Source: Acetobacterium sp965140355 (GTDB lineage: Bacteria > Bacillota > Clostridia > Eubacteriales > Eubacteriaceae). Taken from it: a stretch of 64,000 nt of DNA. Positions 46,105-54,957 of the stretch are shown here, in pieces (positions within the stretch are counted from its first letter, which is position 1; every line of letters starts with the position of its first letter). The position numbers and the translations under genes were made by a program. The stretch is taken from the NCBI GenBank assembly GCA_965140355.1, contig OZ223193.1, positions 62,001 through 126,000 of the forward strand, read 5' to 3'. Under the pieces are notes generated by a model, which saw only the letters and a list, made by a program, of their open reading frames with translations, did not search any database and had not been told where the DNA came from.

Positions 46105-46483
46105 TCTAATATTATAAGCATTATTAGTACGAAAGTAAATATGCTGAATGCTTTATTCATAGACCGAAATCGGAAAGAAGAAAATGGCTCCACTCTATGG
46201 CGTGCTCTTGGCGCACCTACCGTATTACGACAATTATTATAAAACGTAAGAGAATTTTATTAAAACCATTGAACTTTTGTCACTTTGCTTGGTCGAGGCG
46301 GTCCGTACCGGTTTAAGATGACAATTTGTATTAAATATTATCGACATTATTAATCTGAATTAATCATTCATCTATATGGCATTCCTTGCGGGATACGAAC
46401 TCCCGACTTTCCGGTTCGTGAGTGGATTGGGAAGTCTCTGTCGTCAGTCGCATCCTCGTTAATTCATTTGACTATAAAGCGCA
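46105..46483. repeat. Duplicated upstream region and tRNA-Arg-like fragment
   Basis: 46105-46300 is a near copy of 10809-11014. Then at 46377-46424 comes a degenerate tRNA 3' half (CGGGATACGAACTCCCGAC, CCGGTTCGT on the plus strand), similar to 34830-34876. No gene. Confidence 0.5.
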
Positions 46484-47329
46484 TTAACCACTTATCTTGA
46501 TGCTCTGGCCTATTTTCATCACACAATCAAGAGTATCCTCAAACTTTACGCTTCTGGCAAACTCATTCTCCTTTTGATAATTTTCCCAAAGAGACTGTTG
46601 TGCCAAGTTTGTCTTAATCAATTCATAAATTAATTCATATGAACGAATCTCCTCAAAAGAATTCCGTATTTTTGCCGTGTTTTCAATCGCCAATGCCAGC
46701 GTTTTTGCTTCTATTCTCGAGTGATAAAGATGATAAAGCATATATAAATCATACAGGTCTCTTGCTCGAGTGTTCAAGATATTACGTTTCAAGATGGTCT
46801 CGTATTTTTCCGCCAAAATCGTTTCAATCGGATAAGCCATAATTGATGCTTCCCCGTCACCGAATAAATACGGATATGAATAGGCGACTTCCCTGGGAGT
46901 GATTGCGTCACCTGTTGTAATATCGACTTTAAGAACAGCGTGAATTTTTCCATAATCCGCAAAGATTGTTGCACAATAATCCTCGTACTGACTTTTTTCG
47001 CGAATCGATTTAAGTCCCTGAAGGGAAAAAACGATTTCATCATCGGATTTTAACCTTAAAATTTCTGCTAAAATATTTGTCAGCAATTCCTCATTAACTG
47101 GCAAACCTCGAATTATGGCGTCCATATCCATTGTTGTTCGCTGATTTACACCAATCATTGATGCGATCAGAAGACCACCTTTTAAAATAAATGCATCACG
47201 ATATTTTGAATGCGCTAGTCGCTCAAGAATCCGCTCAAACAGGAACATCTGGAGTAAAGAACCAGTCCCAATTTCTTTTTCTTTCGCTATCTTTCGAATG
47301 GCCCCTTTCAATTTCTCCGGCGATTTCAT
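46484..47329 (-). CDS. AbiEii/AbiGii-type nucleotidyltransferase toxin (second type)
   Basis: 281 residues, clearly the same family as 44642 but divergent: LKGGLLIASMIGVNQRTTMD with DMD, PIETILAEKYETILKRN and TRARDLYDLYMLY. Intact with its own antitoxin gene overlapping by 4 bp. Lies directly upstream, on the same strand, of the near-duplicate pair, so two AbiE modules stand in tandem. Confidence 0.88.
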   Translation of the reverse strand: MKSPEKLKGAIRKIAKEKEIGTGSLLQMFLFERILERLAHSKYRDAFILKGGLLIASMIGVNQRTTMDMDAIIRGLPVNEELLTNILAEILRLKSDDEIVFSLQGLKSIREKSQYEDYCATIFADYGKIHAVLKVDITTGDAITPREVAYSYPYLFGDGEASIMAYPIETILAEKYETILKRNILNTRARDLYDLYMLYHLYHSRIEAKTLALAIENTAKIRNSFEEIRSYELIYELIKTNLAQQSLWENYQKENEFARSVKFEDTLDCVMKIGQSIKISG

Positions 47330-47925
47330 AATAACACCTCCGTATATACTCTCAAAGTATTTTCCATGCCCAATTTTTGCGCATAGATACTCAACCTTAA
47401 CAAGTTCTTTTCCTCGCTTTCAAAATATAGCTTCAATGCATCATTAAATAACTGCATGTCCATTTTTTTTCGATATTTAATTAAGTCCAGAATACTACGT
47501 TCGGCATCATATATAAAAATGGGTGCACCAAATGAAGTTTGAGCCATTTTTTTGCCGAGTTCAAAATATTCTTGTTTAGGATAATGTAAAACAATATTGG
47601 AGTTCTCCCTCTTGATACGCGTCATATTTTTACCGTGTGGGACGCTGATATGATAGATTTCCGGGACCCGATTGGATAAACCATTAAAATAAAGGGCGGT
47701 TCCAAAGGAGAATATCCCCTCCGGAATTTTGAGTTGAATGATCTGTAACTCATCCACTGTTCCTTCCGGCAGCATATAAACACCTCGCTTAACCCGAATC
47801 AACGCCCCTTCTTCAACTAGCCGTGACAATACCTCTTTGCGCAGTTTTTGATCTACTACATCTTTCGTCTTAATCTGACCATTTTTACGTCTAACTAAAT
47901 CCATTATTTGATCTTTCTGTCCCAT
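47326..47925 (-). CDS. AbiEi-type antitoxin / regulator (second type)
   Basis: About 199 residues with a winged helix (KNGQIKTKDVVDQKLRKEVL) and an AbiEi domain (PEGIFSFGTALYFNGLSNRV, DAERSILDLIKYRK). The start at 47925 is chosen because GGAGGTG lies five bases before it; an open frame to 47946 has no ribosome site. Partner of the toxin at 46484. Confidence 0.87.
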   Translation of the reverse strand: MGQKDQIMDLVRRKNGQIKTKDVVDQKLRKEVLSRLVEEGALIRVKRGVYMLPEGTVDELQIIQLKIPEGIFSFGTALYFNGLSNRVPEIYHISVPHGKNMTRIKRENSNIVLHYPKQEYFELGKKMAQTSFGAPIFIYDAERSILDLIKYRKKMDMQLFNDALKLYFESEEKNLLRLSIYAQKLGMENTLRVYTEVLL

Positions 47926-48014
47926 AACACACCTCCGTACTAACACACTTCTATTCTATCATTTCGAAGTTCAAACGTACAGGTTTATCGTAATTTTCTA
48001 CTTGCGGGATTTTT

Positions 48015-48198
48015 AACCTGGATTCCCAGAAACACATAATTATGTTATAGCTAAATTGCTTAAATACTAGAAAGTAGCCTAGTTAAGTAGAGATATACAT
48101 AACTAGGCTACTTTCTTCTTGAAAAATCCCTGAATGCACTCAATTTACTGGGTTCTCAGCAATTCCTAGTTATGTATGTATGTTCGTGAATCCAGGTT
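48015..48198. repeat. MITE-like element with terminal inverted repeats and internal hairpin
   Basis: AACCTGGATTC at 48015-48025 and GAATCCAGGTT at 48188-48198 form a perfect 11-bp inverted repeat. In the centre 48069-48085 (AGAAAGTAGCCTAGTTA) and 48100-48116 pair perfectly over 17 bp. No coding capacity. It could be a miniature transposon, or a strong terminator with chance outer repeats. Confidence 0.5.
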
Positions 48199-48284
48199 GT
48201 TTATTGTAAAATAAAAGTACCCGGTTATAAAATAGCCAGAAAATTCCTTTAATTCATTTAGTCAAAGTATCGTTAGAAACAGTT

Positions 48285-48530
48285 ATAATACCGTTTCCCA
48301 CACTTCCATTTTGCTATTCCAATGCTTTCTAAATGGCTCTTTTACCAGAAGAGCATCAATCACTGGTTCTAAAAATATTTTTCTAATTTCTTCTATCGAT
48401 AGCACTTTGAAATCTCTGCTAAACAAGTCTTTTTTATTCTACGAGCGGTCTTATTCGTAATACCGCATGAAAAATCAATTGCTGCCAAACGCAAATAGTT
48501 GTCAAATTCAAGCCCTAAGTTTATGGCGTC
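48285..48530 (-). pseudogene. Gene remnant of unknown family
   Basis: The minus strand has protein-like text in two frames: NLGLEFDNYLRLAAIDFSCG, then after a shift VLSIEEIRKIFLEPVIDALL and KEPFRKHWNSKMEVWETVL to a TAA. No start. It is probably the C-terminus of a decayed gene. The rest of the 47926-48678 gap holds only the MITE-like element and AT-rich sequence. Confidence 0.4.
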
Positions 48531-48678
48531 CGAGTTTTTAATTAATTTAATAGAACAGATTTATCATTTTTTAAAATAAAATATCCGAATTATTTAATAT
48601 TTTTTATATTATAAAATGAAAACTTATTTACTTCACTGTCTTTTCATGTTATAATGTCATTAATAGGAGGTGTTCGTC

Positions 48679-49863
48679 ATGGTACAAAGAAAACAATATA
48701 TGGAAAAGTTGACAAGAATGAAAGACAAAAAAATCATCAAGGTTATTACGGGTATTCGCCGCTGCGGAAAATCTACCTTGCTTTTAATGTTCAGAGCTTA
48801 TTTGAAAGAATGTGGCATTGAGGACAATCAAATTATCTCGATCAACTTTGAGGATGTAACCAATGAGCATTTACTTGACTATCGGAAGCTCCATGACTAT
48901 GTCACAAAGCACCTTATTCCTGGCAAAATGACCTATGTATTTTTAGATGAAATACAGAATGTACCTCAGTTTCAGAAAGCCGTTGATAGTTTGTTTATCA
49001 AAGACGATGTGGATGTTTATATCACAGGTTCGAATGCTCAGATGCTTTCCGGCGAATTGGCCACGCTGCTTTCTGGCAGATATATCGAAATCAGTATGCT
49101 GCCCCTTTCCTTTGCGGAATATTATGAACTGGTTGGCGGCGATCAGCGAGACGCCTGGAACAGCTATTTTAAAAACGGCGGTTTCCCCTATGTGGCGGTT
49201 ATTGAAGATGAGGACATTCGTAGGGATTATCTGATGGGAATCTATAACACCGTTTTACTCAAAGATGTCGTTGCCAGAAAACGAATAAACGATATTCCCC
49301 TACTTGAAAGTGTGATTAAATTCCTTTTTGACAATATTGGCAATATTGTGTCTTCGAAGAAAATTGCCGACAGCCTGACTTCTTACGGACGAAAAACGAC
49401 TTCAGTAACCGTTGAAAACTATATAGAAGCCCTAACGAGTGCCTTTATTCTATATAAGGCTAACCGGTATGATGTCAAGGGTAAACAACATCTAAAATCT
49501 CTTGAAAAATATTATCTAGTAGATCTTGGACTGCGCCGCATGCTGCTCGGAGATAAAAATGCTGACATTGGCCATATTCTTGAAAACATTGTCTATCTGG
49601 AGCTTCTGAGACGTGGCTATACGGTCGATATCGGTAAGGTTGATGATAAAGAAATTGATTTTATTGCGATGCTCGGCAGCGATAAGGTTTACTATCAGGT
49701 TTCAGCAACTATTCTTGACCCTGCCACCTTTGAGCGTGAAATAGCTCCGCTAAAAAAAGTGGCCGACCACTATCCCAAATTTATAATATCAATGGATGAG
49801 CTCCCTATGGACGAAGATGGTATCAAACAGATCAATATCGTAGATTTTTTACTAGGAGAATAG
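48679..49863 (+). CDS. AAA-type ATPase with DUF4143 domain
   Basis: About 394 residues. Walker A GIRRCGKST near residue 24, Walker B YVFLDEIQN near 88, then SGRYIEISMLPLSFAEYYEL and a C-terminal DUF4143 region with VDDKEIDFIAMLGSDKVYYQ. The ATG at 48679 is chosen with TAGGAGG ahead of it rather than the GTG at 48670 that overlaps the ribosome site. It is a distant relative of 7476-8795. Monocistronic. Function unproven; members are common in anaerobe accessory regions. Confidence 0.85.
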   Translation: MVQRKQYMEKLTRMKDKKIIKVITGIRRCGKSTLLLMFRAYLKECGIEDNQIISINFEDVTNEHLLDYRKLHDYVTKHLIPGKMTYVFLDEIQNVPQFQKAVDSLFIKDDVDVYITGSNAQMLSGELATLLSGRYIEISMLPLSFAEYYELVGGDQRDAWNSYFKNGGFPYVAVIEDEDIRRDYLMGIYNTVLLKDVVARKRINDIPLLESVIKFLFDNIGNIVSSKKIADSLTSYGRKTTSVTVENYIEALTSAFILYKANRYDVKGKQHLKSLEKYYLVDLGLRRMLLGDKNADIGHILENIVYLELLRRGYTVDIGKVDDKEIDFIAMLGSDKVYYQVSATILDPATFEREIAPLKKVADHYPKFIISMDELPMDEDGIKQINIVDFLLGE

Positions 49864-49985
49864 ATGGGAGTGTTTCAAGTTTCCCAAACAATCCCCAACT
49901 CATGGGTTTTCTTAACTTTATCCCAATTTTTACGTATCGAGTAGCTAGAAATCCGGATAATTAGTTCGGATTTCTTTGCTCTCAC

Positions 49986-50019
49986 AGAACCGTGCTTACG
50001 TTTGCCGTACACGGCTCCT
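49986..50019 (-). ncRNA. Group II intron domain V
   Basis: GAGCCGTG and CACGGTTC close a 34-nt hairpin with an internal bulge, as in the catalytic domain V of group II introns. Domain VI follows at 49946-49978. Confidence 0.82.
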
Positions 50020-50035
50020 GAAATCTCTCTCCGAA

Positions 50036-51388
50036 TTAATAATAATTCGACAGTAATCCAACTTTGTATTGACCAAAATCGATGAGACCCAGATCTTTAA
50101 AGTACTGGTTCGGGAGTAGCATATGGATAACATGGACATTTGAATTCTTCCATTTCGTCACAGCCATCTTTTCACCGTTGCCTTTGATCCCCTGTTTTCT
50201 CATTACCTTATGCATGGCTTTATATGTTTTCCATTGCTTCATCTTTATCATTCGCAATCTGCGCCGAATCCATGACATCATCTCTATAACCAATGATTTT
50301 ATGTTTGCGATCCGATAATAATTCAACCATCCCCGGAGCACTGGATTTAGCTCTTTTATCACTTTTTCAAGTGGTCTTCCGGCATTTCTTCTGGTGATGT
50401 TTCTGATTTTGTCCTTAAAACGTTTGATCCGTTTGGGATCGATAACCAGATATTTCGCATAAATCACGAAGCCCAGAAATGTCACGCCTTCTCTCACACT
50501 GGTCAGCCTGGTTTTCGTCTCATTCACCTTCAGTTTCAATTCTTGTTCCAGAACTTTAGTTGCATAGGCTTTATAATTTCCGGCTGTCTGCTTATCTTTT
50601 GCAAAGATGAGGATATCATCGGCGTATCGGACGATACGCAGGCCTTTACTTTTCATTTTCTGATCAAACTGATTGAGGTAAATGTTACTGAGTAATGGGG
50701 AGATGACCCCACCCTGGCAACTGCCGACTTCTGTTTCGATGAATCGGTCGCTCTGCATCACCCCGGATTTCAGGAACTTCTTTATTAGTCCCAAAACTTT
50801 TCCATCACTGATGCGTTCTGCCACAGCCCTCATCAGAATCTCGTGATCAAGGGTGTCAAAGCATTTGCTCAGATCCATATCCACGACTTCTGTCAGTCCG
50901 TACTGATTCATAAAACGTTCGGCCTTGGCAACCGCTTGTTGCGGTGAATGCCTGGGGCGATACCCATAACTGGATGGATGGAAGGTCGGTTCATAGATTG
51001 GTTCAATAATATTTACAATGGCTTGCTGAACGACCCTGTCTTTGACAGTCGGTACGCCCAATAGTCGTATGCCGCCATCCGGCTTTTCAATTTCCACCCG
51101 TCTGACCGGGTCTGGTTCATAAGTGTTGGTTTTCAGCTTCTCATGAAGAAACTCAACATTTGCTTCCAGTCCTTCGTTAAAATCCAAAACCGTTTCTCCG
51201 TCAATACCGGGAGCTCCATGGTTTCGTTTGACCTTTCTGAAGGCCAGTTCCAAATTTTCTTTTCGATAGATTTTATCAATCAGGCTGTACCATTTCTTCA
51301 TGTTCCACCTCCATTCCTGCTCTACTTTTCCAGCATTCTTCGTTTGAGCTATCTGTTCTTCGTTCGCTTCTTTTGACGTTTCTAGCAC
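50036..51388 (-). CDS. ltrA: Group II intron reverse transcriptase/maturase
   Basis: 450 residues. Reverse-transcriptase blocks include GAPGIDGETV, GIRLLGVPTVKDRVVQQAIV and SSYGYRPRHSPQ, with the catalytic RYADDILIF at 254-262. A maturase (GIIM/X) domain follows (VTFLGFVIYAKY, LNPVLRGWLNYYRIA). There is no HNH endonuclease motif at the C-terminus. The frame is intact, so the intron may be mobile. It helps splicing and reverse-splices into new sites. Confidence 0.93.
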   Translation of the reverse strand: MLETSKEANEEQIAQTKNAGKVEQEWRWNMKKWYSLIDKIYRKENLELAFRKVKRNHGAPGIDGETVLDFNEGLEANVEFLHEKLKTNTYEPDPVRRVEIEKPDGGIRLLGVPTVKDRVVQQAIVNIIEPIYEPTFHPSSYGYRPRHSPQQAVAKAERFMNQYGLTEVVDMDLSKCFDTLDHEILMRAVAERISDGKVLGLIKKFLKSGVMQSDRFIETEVGSCQGGVISPLLSNIYLNQFDQKMKSKGLRIVRYADDILIFAKDKQTAGNYKAYATKVLEQELKLKVNETKTRLTSVREGVTFLGFVIYAKYLVIDPKRIKRFKDKIRNITRRNAGRPLEKVIKELNPVLRGWLNYYRIANIKSLVIEMMSWIRRRLRMIKMKQWKTYKAMHKVMRKQGIKGNGEKMAVTKWKNSNVHVIHMLLPNQYFKDLGLIDFGQYKVGLLSNYY

Positions 51389-52021
51389 TTAGGCAATTTT
51401 ATCTTTATTCCACGAATTACTTCAAATCTGTGTCGTCAAGAGAACTCGCATGCTATTTTATGCCAATTCTTTCGGACCTTCCAGCCTTTCTGCCTTCGTT
51501 TAACACCTTCACTCTCATTCCATATGTTTCTCAGTAGACTTTGAAATTTCTTCCGCCCTTCGCATCAGATAGGGGCTTTTGACCCCGACCCGTCACCGTT
51601 AAAAAAACGGCATCCTTCACGTTTTCTCCTCCAGTCCATTACTGGCTTTCCTTGGCGTGAAGTTCGTCACTACTACGGCATCATCTGCATACTGCACCTT
51701 CCTTTTGTCCCTTGGTTTCCCTTGTGAACAAACCTACAGCTTCAGATACAGTACTTCCGAGGTTAAGTTGCTCCGCTTGTTGTTAAAGCGACCATCTAAA
51801 TATATATGATTCTGCTAATTTTCGGACGTTCCCACTTTTTGAAAGGTTATCCATCATATTTACCAACGCTGGTTCACTTGCGTTCCGCTCCAACAACCGC
51901 CATCAGCTTCCTTCAGACCCTTCCGTCGCCGGAAACGCCCTTGCTTACAGCTTGTCTTCCCAATTAGCATGGTGACAGGTCTTCTTTCAGACCATTAGCT
52001 CGGCAACATGTCTCGCAAACA

Positions 52022-52050
52022 AAAAAAGAGAACCAAAAAGGCTCTCTCAT
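52022..52050 (-). terminator. tRNA-Thr terminator, target of the intron
   Basis: On the minus strand AGAGAGCC-TTTTT-GGTTCTCT followed by T7 forms a stem with a U tract, 12 bp after the tRNA CCA. The group II intron begins a few bases beyond it. Confidence 0.78.
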
Positions 52051-52061
52051 GCGATTCTTAC

Positions 52062-52137
52062 TGGAGCTAGCGGGGGGAATCGAACCCCCGACCTACTGAT
52101 TACGAATCAGTTGCGCTACCATCTGTGCCACGCCAGC
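52062..52137 (-). tRNA. tRNA-Thr (anticodon CGT)
   Basis: 76 nt. Acceptor GCTGGCG pairs with CGCTAGC, discriminator T and encoded CCA. The anticodon loop TTCGTAA gives CGT (52102-52104), reading ACG. The T arm GGGGGTTCGATTCCCCC is perfect. Two 3' fragments at 31247 and 34521 are identical to its 3' half, so the gene has served as an integration site at least twice. Confidence 0.95.
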
Positions 52138-52193
52138 AATAAACTTACTGGACTATCATACCACAAAACGCTACTCCTCTTCAATCTTTTTTT

Positions 52194-52529
52194 TTACCAT
52201 TTTCCTTTTGCGATATGTCCCGTTATTTCAGCCTTGGACATTTCTTTAAGCACATAACATGCTGCTTCAGCTTTTTCAAAAATTGCCAGACAAGCAGGAT
52301 CTAAGTTAATTTCAGCCCCCTTTTTAGAAAGGTTAATAATTTTTTCAGTTAACGTAACCAGTTCCATGTGAATATCGTTAGTTACATACGAATCATATAC
52401 TTTTTTTGCTGCTTCTTCACTTAAAGCTTCAAATTTTTCATGTGGAGCGCCACATTTTGGACAAGTTTCCGGTGCTTCTTCGCCTTCCATGGTAAAACCA
52501 CAAACACTACATTTCCATAATTTTTTCAT
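52194..52529 (-). CDS. Rubredoxin-like domain protein (rubrerythrin-type C-terminus missing)
   Basis: 111 residues. The N-terminal rubredoxin-like domain binds one iron through CSVCG (residues 8-12) and CPKCGAPHEKF (23-33). The remaining helical part (EEAAKKVYDSYVTNDIHMEL) is short and lacks the ExxH ferritin motifs of rubrerythrin. It is likely a small electron-transfer or stress protein of anaerobes. Monocistronic. Confidence 0.8.
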   Translation of the reverse strand: MKKLWKCSVCGFTMEGEEAPETCPKCGAPHEKFEALSEEAAKKVYDSYVTNDIHMELVTLTEKIINLSKKGAEINLDPACLAIFEKAEAACYVLKEMSKAEITGHIAKGKW

Positions 52530-52689
52530 TTTTTACTCTCCATTTACTTATTTTCGACAGAATAAATGATGCCTGATAATATATGTACCCTGTTTTTTTA
52601 GCAAAATAACAATAACAAACAAAAAAGATAATAATTTATCCTTGTGAAAACCATTACCAATGTGCTAAAATGATTTCAATTAAATAACC

Positions 52690-52782
52690 AGAGTAGATAA
52701 GATGCGTAAAGTGTTAAAGGATGGGAAGTTGCCTTTAAACGAAATGTGACCATTGCGGTATCTTATCGCTTCCGCTGTTACA
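52690..52782 (+). ncRNA. THF (tetrahydrofolate) riboswitch
   Basis: AGAGTAGATAAGATGCGT with AAGTG, then GGATGGGAAGTTGCC, ACGAAATGTGACC and GCGGTATCTTATCGCTTCCGC follow the conserved THF-I layout. The long P1 pair is GATAAGAT with ATCTTATC. CGCTTCCGC can instead pair with GCGGAAGC (52799-52806), giving a downstream switch hairpin before the folT ribosome site. Confidence 0.85.
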
Positions 52783-52831
52783 ATGCAGATTGTAGGTTGC
52801 GGAAGCATTACTTTAAAATCAAGGAGGTTTT

Positions 52832-53593
52832 ATGAAAAGTAATGCTTTTATTAGTAGTACAAACAGAACCCGAGTAGTTGTCAATTGTGGGCTACTCATT
52901 GCCATCAGCATTGTGCTGAAAATTTTATTTGAGGTGTATATCCCTCTTGGTGGTTTTCCTTCTCTAAGGTTAAACATTACTGCTTTGCCAATTATGCTAA
53001 GCGGTATCTTACTAGGACCTTTAGCAGGTTTTGCCGTTGGTTTCATTTCCGACCTTTTGTGTTTTGTCATTAAGCCAGGCGGACCATTTTTTATTGGATT
53101 TACCCTTGCCAGCGGCTTAACTGGTTTACTTCCAGGTCTTCTTTTTATGTTTTTAAGAAAAAGAGAAACCAAATATCTGGAATGGTTTAATTCTGTATTT
53201 ATTGTTTTAGCTATTGCCATTCTAGCCTTTTCAGGAACATTTAGTTTTGAAAATGGTGCCATTTATTATGCCGGCCAATCGCTCAACATGATTTTCTTTA
53301 TCCTTTTTATTGCTTTAATGATTGCTTTTGCAATATTCCCCATTATTGTTGTAAAAAAATCTCATCTTGATAGCGAATACCGCAGTGATCATATCCTTTT
53401 TATCGTCAGTGTTTCACAATTGGTCACATCAATATTGTTGAACACCTGGTTTCTAAGTATTCTTTACGGTCAAGCCGTCGCCGTGCTATTACCTGCTCGG
53501 ATTGTTACTAATATCTTTTTAATTCCACTATACACAATTATGCTGGTCGGGTTATTAAGAATTCTCCCTAACTTTATTAAACAACATTCATAA
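52832..53593 (+). CDS. folT: Folate ECF transporter substrate-binding component FolT
   Basis: S component of an energy-coupling-factor transporter, a membrane protein that binds folate and docks on a shared EcfAA'T module elsewhere. LLIAISIVLKILFEVYIPLG and RLNITALPIMLSGILLGPLA with GFAVGFISDLLCF are typical, with six to seven helices. 253 residues is longer than the common 180-200 and the last third may carry an additional helix pair. Control by the THF riboswitch supports folate as substrate. AAGGAGG precedes the ATG. Confidence 0.88.
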   Translation: MKSNAFISSTNRTRVVVNCGLLIAISIVLKILFEVYIPLGGFPSLRLNITALPIMLSGILLGPLAGFAVGFISDLLCFVIKPGGPFFIGFTLASGLTGLLPGLLFMFLRKRETKYLEWFNSVFIVLAIAILAFSGTFSFENGAIYYAGQSLNMIFFILFIALMIAFAIFPIIVVKKSHLDSEYRSDHILFIVSVSQLVTSILLNTWFLSILYGQAVAVLLPARIVTNIFLIPLYTIMLVGLLRILPNFIKQHS

Positions 53594-53608
53594 TATAAAC
53601 ATTCTTTC

Positions 53609-53634
53609 AAGAGGCAATTTTATAGTTGCCTCTT
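53609..53634 (+). terminator. Terminator after folT
   Basis: AAGAGGCAA and TTGCCTCTT pair perfectly over 9 bp, followed by TCTT, about 15 bp after the stop codon. Confidence 0.75.
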
Positions 53635-53861
53635 TCTTATTGCTTCTTTTATGAGTTATTTAGTATCACCATAATTTAACGTATTCAATATTTTATCATT
53701 ATTTATATCATCGTTATCTAAAAAAAATGCAAAAGCCAAGCAAATTTGATCTGACAGCTTGAGTATTACCTTGAAAAAGAGTATACTAACATTGTTGTTA
53801 AATACAAATATTAATGGTCATATCAGGCAAAAATTTAGTAACCCTTAGGAGGTTTTCGAAA

Positions 53862-54791
53862 ATGGGATTAGTAACATCAACTGAAATGTTTAAAAAAGCT
53901 TATGAGGGGGGATATGCTGTTGGCGCTTTTAATGTCAACAATATGGAAATTATACAAGGTATTGTTGAAGCTGCTACTGAAGAGCAGGCTCCCCTTATTC
54001 TACAAGTATCAGCAGGCGCAAGAAAATATGCCAATCCAGTTTATTTAAGAAAATTGACTGAAGCTGCGGTAGAAGTCTCTGGTCTGGACATTTGTCTTCA
54101 TTTAGATCATGGTGACGATTTTGATATTTGTAAAGCCTGTGTTGATAGTGGCTTCACTTCGGTAATGATTGACGGTTCGAAACATCCTTTTTCCGAAAAT
54201 ATTGCCCTTACTAAAAAAGTAGTCGATTATGCGCACGATCATGGTGTTGTCGTCGAAGCGGAACTTGGCAAGTTAGCTGGAATTGAAGATGATGTAAATG
54301 TCGACGCTCATAATGCAACTTTTACCGATCCAGATGAAGCCGTAGAATTTGTAGAACGAAGCGGTTGCGATTCTTTGGCAATTACCATTGGTACCAGTCA
54401 TGGCGCTTTTAAATTTAAAGGCGAACCGCGTCTTGACTTTGACCGACTTTATAAAATCTCTGAGCTGCTCCCTGAATATCCATTGGTTCTCCACGGCGCA
54501 TCCTCGGTTCCTAAAGAATTTGTGGATCTGTGTAACCAATACGGCGGGCAAATCCCTGGTGCCCAAGGTGTTCCCGAAGAAATGTTAAGAAAAGCTGCTA
54601 AATCCGGTGTTTGCAAAATCAACATTGATACCGACTTACGGCTGGCCATGACCGCCTCAATCCGACAGGTATTCGTTGAAAATCCCGGCTGGTTCGATCC
54701 ACGACAATATTTGGGACCTGGCCGCTTAGCAATTAAAGCCATGGTTTCACATAAAATCAAAAATGTCTTGGGTTGCAGTAACAAACGATAA
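53862..54791 (+). CDS. Class II fructose-bisphosphate aldolase
   Basis: Zinc aldolase of glycolysis and gluconeogenesis that splits fructose 1,6-bisphosphate into dihydroxyacetone phosphate and glyceraldehyde 3-phosphate. HLDHGDD holds the zinc and catalytic Asp/His, VEAELGKLAG follows, then GTSHGAFKFKGEPRLDF, VLHGASSVP and KINIDTDLRLAM. The ATG at 53862 with AGGAGG upstream is chosen over the longer frame. About 309 residues, normal length. Monocistronic with a terminator after it. Confidence 0.93.
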   Translation: MGLVTSTEMFKKAYEGGYAVGAFNVNNMEIIQGIVEAATEEQAPLILQVSAGARKYANPVYLRKLTEAAVEVSGLDICLHLDHGDDFDICKACVDSGFTSVMIDGSKHPFSENIALTKKVVDYAHDHGVVVEAELGKLAGIEDDVNVDAHNATFTDPDEAVEFVERSGCDSLAITIGTSHGAFKFKGEPRLDFDRLYKISELLPEYPLVLHGASSVPKEFVDLCNQYGGQIPGAQGVPEEMLRKAAKSGVCKINIDTDLRLAMTASIRQVFVENPGWFDPRQYLGPGRLAIKAMVSHKIKNVLGCSNKR

Positions 54792-54824
54792 TTTATATTA
54801 TCCTTAAATTGTTTCTCCGTTTTT

Positions 54825-54869
54825 AGAGCATGTTACACGATAACAATTAGTTGTTATCGTCCATGCTCT
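54825..54869 (+). terminator. Terminator after the aldolase gene
   Basis: AGAGCATG pairs with CATGCTCT and inside it CGATAACAA with TTGTTATCG, followed by T5. Two-step stem of about 17 bp. Confidence 0.85.
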
Positions 54870-54957
54870 TTTTATTTAACTGTTTCTTGGATAAACTTAA
54901 TTAATTTAACTGGCTTCCATGGTATAATCATTGTAAAATACTATTTAAGGATTATTA

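Larger units (their letters stand above)
49940..52013 (-). mobile_element. Group II intron with reverse transcriptase
   Basis: About 2.07 kb on the minus strand: 5' structured RNA (about 52013-51390) with conserved-looking stems, the LtrA-type gene in domain IV, domain V at 49986-50019 and a domain VI hairpin (AGAAATCCG with CGGATTTCT) ending near 49940. The 5' edge lies immediately behind the terminator of tRNA-Thr. That position and the lack of an endonuclease domain fit bacterial class C introns. Exact borders are uncertain by several bases. Confidence 0.82.
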
